A DNA stretch of 14,324 nucleotides, taken from positions 1 through 14,324 of the forward strand of contig JAUNRO010000036.1 in the NCBI GenBank assembly GCA_030544185.1, in the 5' to 3' direction. This stretch comes from Propionibacteriaceae bacterium. Lineage in GTDB: Bacteria > Actinomycetota > Actinomycetes > Propionibacteriales > Propionibacteriaceae. Made by a program: the position numbers and the translations under genes. How positions within the stretch are numbered: position 1 is the stretch's first letter; each line of letters begins with the position of its first letter. Positions 6,619 through 14,046 of this stretch are shown piece after piece. The notes beneath the pieces are model-generated. The model did no database searches, was not told the origin of the DNA, and was given only the letters and a program-made list of their open reading frames with translations.

Positions 6619-7440
6619 TCACCGGAGGGCGACGAACACCTCATCGCCCAGGAATCCCGGTCGGACCCGGAGTACGCCCTGGTCGTCGGTGGGGATGTGC
6701 AGGGCGACGTTGCCGGTGGCGCTGGCGCCGTTGTAGAGCTCGTTGGTCCCCAGCGCAGCGGGCGGGCTGACGAGCTTGTCGGTGCTGCTGACCACGTTGC
6801 CGCCGCCGGTCACATAGGCAACGTCGACCTCCATCGGCGTCCCGGAGTCCTCGCCCAGATAGGTGACGGTGACGTTCACCAGCGCATAGGTGTGCCCGGC
6901 CTCCGGGGCATCGTTGAACTCGTTTTCCGCAGCCACCTCACCGGCCGCGTCGAGATCGACGGAGTTCACGGTGACCCGCCACTCCTCGTTGGCGAAGGCG
7001 GTGCCGAGCGGATAGGGGTTCTGACGCGTACCTTGCGCGTCCTCCCCGGGATCTGCCGCCGGCGCCGTGGTGACCTCACCGCCGCTGAACGCGTCGTCGA
7101 CGGCGCTGGTGAGCGAGCTCATGAACGCGATCCCACCGGCGACCGTGCCGACGATCGCGATGATCAGGGCCGCGACCGCCATCCGCTTGGGCTGACCCCG
7201 CAGGAACAGCGCGACGAGCGACAGGATGAACGCGATGGGCAGGAGGATCCAGCCGAGGATGTAGGCCCCCTCCCACACCGCGAACACGAAGCCCGCGATT
7301 GCGGCTGCGAACGCCACGATGGCGACCACGTTGCGGTTCTTCTTCGGGGCTGGCCCGGGTCCCTCGGCGGCCGGGGCGGCGCCAGGATTGGGTCCGGTAT
7401 AGGTCTGCGGCCCGTTCGGCCGGGGCTGCTGTGTGGACAT
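6619..7440 (-). CDS. Membrane protein with DUF4352-type extracellular domain
   Basis: The 273-residue protein has three parts. Residues 1-35 are a Pro/Gly/Gln-rich cytoplasmic stretch ending in a basic PKKNR. Residues 38-108 form three hydrophobic segments (about 38-55, 58-80, 87-108), like DUF4190-type membrane modules. Residues 140-270 form a beta-rich domain (WRVTVNSVDLD, TYALVNVTVTYLG, then VALHIPTDDQG near the end) typical of the DUF4352 immunoglobulin-like fold found in actinobacterial exported proteins. An acidic Ala/Asp linker joins them. The ATG at 7440 is set by AAGGAGG at 7446-7452. The gene is divergent from the sensor kinase, so it may be a target or partner of that two-component system, but this is only inference from position. 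Biochemical function is unknown. Confidence 0.85.
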   Translation of the reverse strand: MSTQQPRPNGPQTYTGPNPGAAPAAEGPGPAPKKNRNVVAIVAFAAAIAGFVFAVWEGAYILGWILLPIAFILSLVALFLRGQPKRMAVAALIIAIVGTVAGGIAFMSSLTSAVDDAFSGGEVTTAPAADPGEDAQGTRQNPYPLGTAFANEEWRVTVNSVDLDAAGEVAAENEFNDAPEAGHTYALVNVTVTYLGEDSGTPMEVDVAYVTGGGNVVSSTDKLVSPPAALGTNELYNGASATGNVALHIPTDDQGVLRVRPGFLGDEVFVALR

Positions 7441-7591
7441 GTGATCCTCCTTGTCGGGTTGTCTCCACTTCACCCGAACCGGCCCCGCGCGCACATCGCC
7501 CGAACGCCCGCTCCGGGCCCCGCCGTTCGGCTGGTTTTCCTGCGTGCTTGGCTCCCCCGAACGGCCGAGGTGCGGTGTCGGTGCGCGCCTT

Positions 7592-7597
7592 TACGAT
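7592..7597 (+). promoter_or_regulatory. -10 box setting the kinase start at GTG 7605
   Basis: TACGAT is the same hexamer as at pdxH. It is followed by seven bases and GTG at 7605. Because the possible ATG at 7596 lies inside this -10 box, the GTG is the better start. Confidence 0.5.
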
Positions 7598-7604
7598 GGG
7601 CTGC

Positions 7605-8858
7605 GTGAGGCGCTTCGAGGTGGTGGGGGACGGAGTACGCCCGCCGGTCTGGCGGTCGGCGCTCCTCGCTGTCGTGGCGTTCTTCTTCTCGGTCCTGGCG
7701 ATGGCCTTTTCGCCGGCGAGTTGGCAGATGGGCGTCGACGAGGACAGCCCCGCGATCCTCATCGCCCTGGCCGCCTTCGGCCTGGCCGTCGCGGGAGCAG
7801 CCGGCCTGTTCTGGCGCCACCGGATCCCGTTCGTGTTCACGATCGCGGCCGCCCTGACGGCGGTGCTGGTCCCGATCGGCAACATCCTCGCGCTCATCGG
7901 GCTGGCGGCCCTGCTGGGCCGGCGGCGCGGACCGGCGGTGTGGTGGACGGCGGGGCTGGTCGGGATCACCTCGACCTGGGTCGTGATCGCCGATGCGCTC
8001 GCCCAGCCGCGCGGCGCCTCCATGCTCAAGGGCGGTCTCGGGTCGCCCGGCGCCGACCCTGCGGAGCACGTGGTGGCGCATCCGGCTGCGGTCGTCCTGT
8101 TCATCGTCGTGGGGCTCGGGCTGGCGATCGGTGCGGGCCTGCTGATGCGCGCCCGTCGGGAGGCCTCCTCGGCGCAGGATGAGGTGTCGGAGCAGCGCGC
8201 CACCAGTGACCGGCTGGGTGACGAGGCAGCCCGGCGCCAGGAACGAGAGCGGATCGCCCGCGAGGTCCACGACGCGATGGGCCACCGCCTGTCGTTGCTC
8301 AACCTCCATGCCGGGGCGATGGAGGCCAACACCACCGATCCGAAGATGGCGGAGTCGGCGCGACTCGTGCGGTCGAGCGCTGCGGCCGCGATGGAGGACC
8401 TGCGCTCGCTGCTGGCCGTCCTGCGGGATCCGGTGGCCGCCGACACTGCGGATCTGCCGTTGGCCAAGCTCTCCGAAGTCGTGCGGGAGTCGTTCGGTGC
8501 GGGCCAGCCGCTCAGCTCCACGATCTTCATCTCTGACCCCGAGCGTGCCGACCCGGCCCTGGCCCGGGCCGTCTATCGGATCGTCCAGGAGCTGCTCACC
8601 AATGCCCGCCGCCATGCTCCACACGAACAGCTGTTCCTCACGGTCGAGGGAGGGCCGGCCAACGGCATCGTCATCGACTCCCGCAACGGCTATCGCGGCG
8701 GCTGGCAGACCAGCGAACCCGGCACCTCCCGCGGCCTCACCGGCATCGCCGAGCGCGCCGAGCTCCTGGGTGGATCGATGAACTTCGGCCTCGACGACGA
8801 TGGGACGACGTTCCGGGTGCGCATCGAGCTGCCCTGGCGGGAGCGGGCGACGGCCTGA
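7605..8858 (+). CDS. NarL-type sensor histidine kinase (HisKA_3 family)
   Basis: The 417-residue membrane kinase should autophosphorylate and pass phosphate to the response regulator encoded next. Residues 18-180 hold several hydrophobic segments with little extracellular loop except about 131-160, so the signal may be sensed in or at the membrane. A short coiled-coil stretch (184-215) leads to the dimerisation/phosphoacceptor motif RIAREVHDAMGHRLS, with H222 the likely phosphorylated residue. The ATPase domain has the N-box ELLTNARRHA (N333) and a G-box RGLTGIAERAELLGG (376-390). The first ATP-lid motif is the short form IDSRNG rather than a DxGxG, as in some actinobacterial kinases. GTG 7605 is chosen from the -10 at 7592-7597; ATG 7596 would add three residues. 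The regulator gene follows after 31 bp. Confidence 0.92.
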   Translation: MRRFEVVGDGVRPPVWRSALLAVVAFFFSVLAMAFSPASWQMGVDEDSPAILIALAAFGLAVAGAAGLFWRHRIPFVFTIAAALTAVLVPIGNILALIGLAALLGRRRGPAVWWTAGLVGITSTWVVIADALAQPRGASMLKGGLGSPGADPAEHVVAHPAAVVLFIVVGLGLAIGAGLLMRARREASSAQDEVSEQRATSDRLGDEAARRQERERIAREVHDAMGHRLSLLNLHAGAMEANTTDPKMAESARLVRSSAAAAMEDLRSLLAVLRDPVAADTADLPLAKLSEVVRESFGAGQPLSSTIFISDPERADPALARAVYRIVQELLTNARRHAPHEQLFLTVEGGPANGIVIDSRNGYRGGWQTSEPGTSRGLTGIAERAELLGGSMNFGLDDDGTTFRVRIELPWRERATA

Positions 8859-8877
8859 ACGTCCCACCCCGAACGCC

Positions 8878-8883
8878 TAGGAT
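8878..8883 (+). promoter_or_regulatory. -10-like box between kinase and response regulator genes
   Basis: TAGGAT is followed by six bases and the GTG at 8890, suggesting that the regulator has its own leaderless transcript as well as read-through from the kinase gene. The AGGA inside it is also 7 bases from the GTG and could act as a weak Shine-Dalgarno, so the site is ambiguous. Confidence 0.4.
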
Positions 8884-8889
8884 GCCTGC

Positions 8890-9552
8890 GTGCCCATCCG
8901 CGTCCTGCTCGTTGATGACGACCCGCTCGTGCGGTCGGGCCTGCGCTATCTCTCCGATTCCGCCGACGACCTCACCGTGGTCGCCGAGGCCGGGGACGGC
9001 GACGAGGCGGTCGCGGCCGTGCGCGAGCACCAGCCCGACGTCGTGCTGATGGACCTGCGGCTCCCGCGCGTCGACGGGATCACCGCCACGGCCCAGGTCC
9101 GGGCCCTGCCGCACCCGCCGCACGTCATCGCGCTGACCACGTGGGATGTCGACGACGCCGTGCTGCGCTCGCTGGAGGCCGGTGCCTCGGGCTTCCTGCT
9201 GAAGTCGGCCGACCCGAAGGACATCCTGCGTGCCGTCCGGTCGGTGATGGCTGGCGATGCCGTGCTCTCCCCGCGGAGCACCCGCCAGCTGCTGGATCAT
9301 CTGCGCGCCGACGACACCACCGGCCAGCGCCGGCAGGCCGAGCAGGTCGTGGGCTCGCTCACCGACCGCGAGCGCGAGGTCTGCGCCGAGGTCGGCCGGG
9401 GGCTGTCCAACGCCGAGATCGCGAAGGTGCTCTATATCGCCGACGCCACCGTCAAAGCCCACCTGTCGACGATCCAGACCAAGCTGGGTGTCCGCAACCG
9501 GGTCGAGATCGCCGTCCTCGCCGAGCGGGCCGGGCTGCTGCGGCCGTCCTGA
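8890..9552 (+). CDS. NarL/LuxR-family response regulator
   Basis: The 220-residue protein has a receiver domain (1-120) with acidic pocket D9-D11, phosphoacceptor D55 in LMDLRLP, a Thr pair at 83-84 and K105 in FLLKSAD. A linker leads to a LuxR-type helix-turn-helix (about 155-215) with LTDREREVCAEVGRGLSNAEIA and ATVKAHLSTIQTKLG. It would be activated by the kinase just upstream and bind DNA as a dimer. The GTG at 8890 gives a perfect receiver N-terminus (MPIRVLLVDDD). The stop is 24 bp from the stop of convergent hrpB. Target genes are not known; the divergent membrane protein gene next to the kinase is the first candidate. Confidence 0.95.
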   Translation: MPIRVLLVDDDPLVRSGLRYLSDSADDLTVVAEAGDGDEAVAAVREHQPDVVLMDLRLPRVDGITATAQVRALPHPPHVIALTTWDVDDAVLRSLEAGASGFLLKSADPKDILRAVRSVMAGDAVLSPRSTRQLLDHLRADDTTGQRRQAEQVVGSLTDREREVCAEVGRGLSNAEIAKVLYIADATVKAHLSTIQTKLGVRNRVEIAVLAERAGLLRPS

Positions 9553-9576
9553 GGTCCCGAGCTCCAGGTCCCGGTT

Positions 9577-12117
9577 TCACCGTCCCGAGCGCGTTGTCCC
9601 GCGCCGTGGTGGCGCGGTGAGCGGGTCCTCCGGCCATGGATGCTTGGCATAGCGTCCACGGTTCTCCGCCCGGACACCGGGATAGGCGTTGACCCAGAAC
9701 GATGCGAGGTCATCGGTCACCGCCAGCGGCCGCCCGGCGGGTGACAGCAGATGGAACAGCACCGCCACCCCCGCGACCCGCGGCGTCTCGGTCAGCCCGA
9801 AACACTCCTGCAGTTTCACCGCCAGCACCGGCCGATCGACCGGGTCCGCCGGATAGGCCAACCGGATCCGCGAACCCGTCGGCACCTCCAGCCGCTCCGG
9901 CACCACCTCGTCGAAGGAGCCCGCCGCCGGCCACGGCAGCAGGCGGCGCAGCGCCGCGGTCAGCTCCAGCGACTTCGCCGAGACGCCCTCGGCCAGCCGC
10001 AGCAGCTCCGGGCCGAACCACTCGTCCAGCCGTTCGATCAGCGTCGCATCGTCCACCGCGGGCCAGGGCTCCCCGAGGTGCTCAGCCGCGAACGCCAGCC
10101 GCCTTCGCAGGTCCACGGCTCCATCCGGCCAGTCGAATAGCCCCAGCCCCTCGCGCGCCAGCGCCTCCCGGACCGCGGCCGCGCCCGCCTCCCGGGGCAC
10201 CCTGATCGGGGTCGCGGTCAGCTCGATCGCGCCCAGCTGGCGGACTCGCAGCGCACTCAGCCGGCCGCCAGCCCAGGTGACCCGCTCCTGCTCGGTGACC
10301 AGGTTCGCGCCCGCGGCGAGCGCGGTGTCCTCGTCCAACACTGCGGCCGCCCGGATCACCGCCCCGCTGCCGCGGGTGCCGCCCGCCCGGTCGACCTGCG
10401 CGATCGCGAGCCAGTCGGGCGCGCCGAGCTGGCTGTCGGGCGGCAGGTCGGCGGCGGTGCCGGAGGACAGGAGGTAGGCCCGGGAGTCCGCGCTGCGGCG
10501 GCGCGCGATCCGGTCCGGATAGGCAGCCGCGACGACCAGGCCGGCCGACTCGGACGTTCCCGCGGGAACGTCTGGGGGCCCGACGGACGTTCCCGCGGGA
10601 ACGTCTCCTGCGATGCGGGCGAGCCGCTTGGCCTCGCTGCGCCAGGCGGCCGCCCCGGAGTTGCGGCCGGTGCGCAGGTCCCGCAGCAGCGCGGTGAGGT
10701 CCGCGCCAGGCACCCGCCGGTCGGACTCCAGGGCCGCGACGATCTCGGCCGCGCGGCTCGCGCCGAGCGTCTGCGCCCCGACGAACAGGCCGCGGGCGAG
10801 GCGGGGATCGACGGGTATGCGGGCGAGGCGGCGCCCTTCATCGGTCGCGGTGCCGTCGGCATCGAGCGCGCCCAGGTCCCGCAGGGTGTCTTCGGCCCGC
10901 GCGAGCGCAACGGCCGGCGGCCGATCGAGCAACGCGAGCCCCTCGCCCCGCGGCGCACCCCAGCACGCCAGGTCCAGCGTCGCCCGCGTCAGGTCCGCGG
11001 TGAGGATCTCGGGTGCCGGCGCCTCGGCCAGCCGCGACCACCTCTCCGCGGCGAAACACCGCACGACCACCCCCGGCGCTTCGCGCGCCGCGCGGCCCGC
11101 CCGCTGCTCGGCCGACGCCCGCGACACCGTCCGCGTGACGAGCCCGCTCATGCCCCGCACTGCGTCGAAGCGAGGCTCGCGGGCGAGCCCGGAATCGACG
11201 ACGATCCGGACGCCAGGCACGGTCAGCGAGGATTCCGCCACCGAGGTCGCGACGACGACCCGCCGCCGCTCGCTCGGCGCCAGCGCCGCCTGCTGGTCCG
11301 CCGCGGTCAGCCGCCCGTGCAGCGGCAGCACGCGCCCTCCGGGACTCGCACCGGCGAGCAGTGCGACGACGCGCGACACTTCGCGTACCCCCCGAACGAA
11401 CACCAGCCCGTCTCCCGGATGCTCCGCGAGCGCGCGCCGCGCGGTCTCGGTCACGTGGGCGAGGAACCCGTCGGTGACGCCCCGGGCATCGACCGGCAGC
11501 GTGCCCACCGGCGGCGCCCAGCGCACCTCGAGCGGATGCAGTGCGCCCTCGACGCGCACCACCCGCGCGGGCTGGCCGGCCGACCCGAGCAGGGCGGCGA
11601 AATCCGCGGCGGCCAGCGTCGCGGACATCGCCACGACGCTCAGGTCATCGCGGAGCTCGGCGACCTCGCGGACCATCGCGAACACGAGATCGGAGTCCAG
11701 CTGCCGCTCGTGGACCTCGTCCAGGATGACCGCCGAGACTCCGGGGAGATCGGGGTCGGCGAGGATCCGCCGCAGGAGCACGCCGGTGGTGCAGAACTCG
11801 ATCCGGGTCGCACCGCTCACCCGGGACTCACCGCGCACCCGATAACCCACGGCCGAACCCAGTGGGACCCCGGCGAGATCCGAGAGCCGGTGCGCGGCGG
11901 CCCGCGCGGCGACCCGCCGGGGCTGGGTCACGATCACGCGGCCGCCGGTGGCTTGGGCCGCGAGCGGTGGGACGAAGGTGGTCTTGCCCGTGCCGGGCGG
12001 GGCCTGCAGGACCAGCCGCGCGGGGTGGTCGGCGGGGAACGCCCCCGTGAGCGCGCCGGACGCGGCGACCGGCAGGCCCTGGCCGATCCGGGTCAGGTCG
12101 AACGGCGTCAGGCCCAC
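9577..12117 (-). CDS. hrpB: ATP-dependent RNA helicase HrpB (DEAH-box)
   Basis: The 846-residue protein is a DEAH-family helicase with the HrpB C-terminal domain, matching the family length. Motifs in order: Walker A PPGTGKTT (40-47), QPRRVAA (65-71), DEVHER (133-138; HrpB usually has DEFHER), MSATL (164-168), ATSVAESSLTVPG (290-302) and QRAGRAAR (338-345). The C-terminal end has the typical KHPWPEDPL just before the tail. It is predicted to unwind RNA or RNA-protein complexes in the cytosol; HrpB's role is poorly known in most bacteria. GTG at 12117 is the first start giving the family N-terminus and overlaps the upstream partner's stop by 10 bp, suggesting translational coupling. Two copies of DVPAGTS (505-511 and 516-522), encoded by perfect 20-bp palindromes, interrupt the linker before AAYPDRIARRR. 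Confidence 0.93.
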   Translation of the reverse strand: MGLTPFDLTRIGQGLPVAASGALTGAFPADHPARLVLQAPPGTGKTTFVPPLAAQATGGRVIVTQPRRVAARAAAHRLSDLAGVPLGSAVGYRVRGESRVSGATRIEFCTTGVLLRRILADPDLPGVSAVILDEVHERQLDSDLVFAMVREVAELRDDLSVVAMSATLAAADFAALLGSAGQPARVVRVEGALHPLEVRWAPPVGTLPVDARGVTDGFLAHVTETARRALAEHPGDGLVFVRGVREVSRVVALLAGASPGGRVLPLHGRLTAADQQAALAPSERRRVVVATSVAESSLTVPGVRIVVDSGLAREPRFDAVRGMSGLVTRTVSRASAEQRAGRAAREAPGVVVRCFAAERWSRLAEAPAPEILTADLTRATLDLACWGAPRGEGLALLDRPPAVALARAEDTLRDLGALDADGTATDEGRRLARIPVDPRLARGLFVGAQTLGASRAAEIVAALESDRRVPGADLTALLRDLRTGRNSGAAAWRSEAKRLARIAGDVPAGTSVGPPDVPAGTSESAGLVVAAAYPDRIARRRSADSRAYLLSSGTAADLPPDSQLGAPDWLAIAQVDRAGGTRGSGAVIRAAAVLDEDTALAAGANLVTEQERVTWAGGRLSALRVRQLGAIELTATPIRVPREAGAAAVREALAREGLGLFDWPDGAVDLRRRLAFAAEHLGEPWPAVDDATLIERLDEWFGPELLRLAEGVSAKSLELTAALRRLLPWPAAGSFDEVVPERLEVPTGSRIRLAYPADPVDRPVLAVKLQECFGLTETPRVAGVAVLFHLLSPAGRPLAVTDDLASFWVNAYPGVRAENRGRYAKHPWPEDPLTAPPRRGTTRSGR
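10553..10572. repeat. Perfect 20-bp palindrome, copy 1, inside hrpB
   Basis: GACGTTCCCGCGGGAACGTC equals its own reverse complement over all 20 bases. On the minus strand it encodes DVPAGT, plus S from the next codon, in the hrpB frame (residues 516-522). An identical copy begins 33 bp further on. The shared direct repeat is 23 bp counting two bases before and one after. Confidence 0.95.
10586..10605. repeat. Perfect 20-bp palindrome, copy 2, inside hrpB
   Basis: This copy is identical to that at 10553-10572 and in the same reading frame (33 bp = 11 codons apart), encoding residues 505-511 of HrpB. The 13-bp spacer between copies contains GGGGGCCCG, itself rich in dyad symmetry. I found no further copy in the window. 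Confidence 0.95.
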
Positions 12118-12890
12118 GGACGTTCGATGCGCAGCTCGGCGCCCTCGGGCGGGCAGGCGAGCTCCCAGGCCCAGTGCGCCCCGCGCGTGGCGGCATCGGA
12201 GTGCGGCCACACGGTCACGATCGCGAAGTCGTCGTTGTGGAAGATGCCCGAGATCGGCGAGCCGTCCACGGCTGCGGTCAGGCTCTCCAGGGCGGGGCGG
12301 CAGGCGAGCAGCAGCTCCGCGGATCCCGACAGCCAGTAGTGGTCCTGGGGCCCCTCGACCTCCACGTTGAACGACCGGCTGGGCTGCTCCGCCGGATGGG
12401 CCTCGGGCGGGGCGATCGCGCGGCGCGGGCGATAGTGCCCCCGCTGGCCGGCATTGAGGTGATCCCACAGGACTGCCAGCGCCGGGCCCTCGGTCTGCAG
12501 GACGACCGCGGCGCCCGGGGCATCGGCCCGCGGCGACAGCGCACTGCCGAGGGTGAGCCGCTCGTCGGCCATCAGCGCAGCCCAAGCGTCGCCCACGCCG
12601 ACGCCGCGCGTGCCGGGGCTGAGGATGATCGACACCCGCGCCGCCAGCGACAGGGTCCACGCCCGGGTGCCGCGCAGATGCGCCCAGCTCGTGACGAGCC
12701 GGGTGACCTCGGCGGCATGGGCGGATTCGTCGAGCTCCGCAACCACCGACAACCCGGTGAACAGGCCACCGCCGGGGGTGTTTTCCCGGACCTCGGCGAC
12801 GTGGGTGATGGAGGGTTGCGTGCTGAGCCAGTCGGTGATCCGGCGCTGATAGCGCTCGGGACCGACGACGCGGGTCTGTGGCTGCGGCAT
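12108..12890 (-). CDS. Unrecognised protein translationally coupled to HrpB
   Basis: I do not recognise this 260-residue protein. It is mostly soluble, alternating beta-rich and helical stretches, with no signal peptide and no membrane segment. Two halves look loosely similar in shape: HVAEVRENTPGG with SVVAELDES near the N-terminus, and SFNVEVEGPQ with IFHNDDFAIVTVWPHS near the C-terminus, which might be a repeated domain, but the similarity is weak. Trp residues are frequent near the C-terminus (WPHS, HWAWEL). The ATG at 12890 is chosen because AAGGAGGT (12895-12902) is properly spaced; the GTG three bases upstream is too close. Its stop codon lies inside the first ten bases of hrpB, so the two are co-translated. 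A role with HrpB in RNA metabolism is inference from that coupling only. Confidence 0.85.
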   Translation of the reverse strand: MPQPQTRVVGPERYQRRITDWLSTQPSITHVAEVRENTPGGGLFTGLSVVAELDESAHAAEVTRLVTSWAHLRGTRAWTLSLAARVSIILSPGTRGVGVGDAWAALMADERLTLGSALSPRADAPGAAVVLQTEGPALAVLWDHLNAGQRGHYRPRRAIAPPEAHPAEQPSRSFNVEVEGPQDHYWLSGSAELLLACRPALESLTAAVDGSPISGIFHNDDFAIVTVWPHSDAATRGAHWAWELACPPEGAELRIERPWA

Positions 12891-12894
12891 CACG

Positions 12895-12902
12895 ACCTCC
12901 TT
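12895..12902 (-). promoter_or_regulatory. Strong ribosome binding site of the HrpB-partner gene
   Basis: AAGGAGGT on the minus strand is four bases from the ATG at 12890. It is too close to the adjacent GTG at 12893, which settles the start. A -10-like TAGAGT at 12909-12914 lies just upstream. Confidence 0.65.
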
Positions 12903-12956
12903 CGCTGAACTCTATCCTGCCACCCTCAGCGCATTCTCAGAAATTGCCAAACGCGA

Positions 12957-13961
12957 TCACCCGGGCAGGAGATCCGGATGATGCCGGGCCGCGACGTCCG
13001 GGTGGGCCCGGAGCCGGGCTTTCAGCATGTTCGCACCGAACACGTCGGAAATCACATTCGCGGGGTCCTGTGTCACTCCGCGGGCCCGCGCCGCGAGCTC
13101 CGGTGACAGCGTCACCCGCGGGATCTGGGAGTCCAGCCTCGGGTTCAGGAAATAGGGGACCGAGAGCCGCTCCTCGCCCTGCGGCGGGGACACCACCCGG
13201 TGCAGGGTTGCCCGCAGATAGCCGCCGGTCGCCCACTCCATGAGCTCGCCGATGTTCACCACGAACGCGCCCGCCACCGGCTCCACCGCGATCCACGCGC
13301 CGTCGAGCTCGACCTCCAGGCCGCGCTTGCCGGGCTCGATGAGGAGCAGGGTCAGGACGCCGGGGTCCTTGTGCGCGCCGACGCCCTGGTCGGACTCGCC
13401 GGGCGCGCGGCCCGGATAGCGCACGAGCTTGATCAGCGTCATCGGGTCGGTCCCGAAGGCCGGGGTGAACAACTCCGGCGCCGCGCCGAGCGACACCGCC
13501 CACTCTCGCAGCAGCCGGTGCCCCAGCACGGTCAGCCGACGGTCCCAGTCCTCGATCACCGGGCGCAGCTCGGGCAGATCGGTGGGCCATTGGTTGGGGC
13601 CTTCGAGCCGGAGGTACGCACGGGGGTCGCGGTGGGTCACCGCGGGCCGCTCGCTCGCGAGGTCGATCTGCTCGCGGCGGTCGCGGGCTCCCTGGGTGTA
13701 TTCCCCACCGTCGGCCGTGTAGCCCCGAAAGTGCGGGCTGTTCACCATCGCCAGCGCCCGTTTCGACTCCGGCGGGAGCGCGAAGAACCGCCGCGCCGTG
13801 ACGAACAGCTCGGTCATCACTTGATCGGGAATCCCGTGACCGGCGAGGTGGAACACACCGATCTCGTGGGTGGCCTCGCGGAGCCGGCGGCGGAACTCGG
13901 CGGCCGCGTGGGGGCCCTGGTCGGCCTTCCGGAGGTCCAGCACCGGAACCTTGCGTGTCAT
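12957..13961 (-). CDS. Isopenicillin-N-synthase-like Fe(II) (2-oxoglutarate-dependent) oxygenase
   Basis: The 334-residue protein belongs to the isopenicillin N synthase / 2-oxoglutarate-Fe(II) dioxygenase family. The N-terminal DIOX_N-like part starts with VPVLDLRKAD and has GVFHLAGHGIPDQ at 35-47. The catalytic jelly roll has iron ligands H197 and D199 in GAHKDPG, H254 in TLHRV and the 2-oxoacid-binding R265-x-S267 in RLSVPYF. Family members hydroxylate, desaturate or cyclise small molecules, and many bacterial homologues have unknown substrates. The ATG at 13961 lies six bases after a TACCCT -10 box with no Shine-Dalgarno. No beta-lactam, siderophore or other biosynthesis genes surround it, so I assign no substrate. 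The divergent PadR-like regulator shares its 85-bp promoter region and may control it. Confidence 0.91.
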   Translation of the reverse strand: MTRKVPVLDLRKADQGPHAAAEFRRRLREATHEIGVFHLAGHGIPDQVMTELFVTARRFFALPPESKRALAMVNSPHFRGYTADGGEYTQGARDRREQIDLASERPAVTHRDPRAYLRLEGPNQWPTDLPELRPVIEDWDRRLTVLGHRLLREWAVSLGAAPELFTPAFGTDPMTLIKLVRYPGRAPGESDQGVGAHKDPGVLTLLLIEPGKRGLEVELDGAWIAVEPVAGAFVVNIGELMEWATGGYLRATLHRVVSPPQGEERLSVPYFLNPRLDSQIPRVTLSPELAARARGVTQDPANVISDVFGANMLKARLRAHPDVAARHHPDLLPG

Positions 13962-13967
13962 GGCACG

Positions 13968-13973
13968 AGGGTA
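13968..13973 (-). promoter_or_regulatory. -10 box of the Fe(II)-oxygenase gene, leaderless type
   Basis: On the minus strand TACCCT is followed by CGTGCC and the ATG at 13961, and no Shine-Dalgarno is present. Confidence 0.5.
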
Positions 13974-14011
13974 GTGCGGGATCCCCGCCGAGCAGGCTGG
14001 AGCGGACCTGG

Positions 14012-14034
14012 CGCGAGCAGCAGCAGATCTCGCG
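14012..14034. promoter_or_regulatory. Candidate operator in the oxygenase/PadR divergent region
   Basis: CGCGAG (14012-14017) and CTCGCG (14029-14034) are perfect inverted repeats with an 11-base spacer. They end directly at the -10 box of the PadR-like gene, where a repressor would block that promoter. Six-base GC-rich arms can arise by chance, so this is tentative. Confidence 0.35.
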
Positions 14035-14040
14035 TATCGT
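14035..14040 (+). promoter_or_regulatory. -10 box of the PadR-like gene, leaderless type
   Basis: TATCGT is followed by CGGGGC and the ATG at 14047; no purine-rich Shine-Dalgarno is present at the right distance. Confidence 0.5.
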
Positions 14041-14046
14041 CGGGGC

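Noticed and set aside
7470..8867. Long minus-strand open frame opposite the sensor kinase
   Set aside because: It lies entirely antisense to a kinase with intact motifs, and its composition is typical of high-GC shadows.
9553..9576. Short direct repeat AGGTCCCG in the RR/hrpB gap
   Set aside because: Eight-base GC-rich repeats are expected by chance, and no hairpin or other function is apparent.
12118..12660. N-terminal extension of HrpB upstream of GTG 12117
   Set aside because: The open frame continues but overlaps the well-supported partner gene and has no helicase similarity; HrpB begins at PFDLTRIGQGLPVAA.
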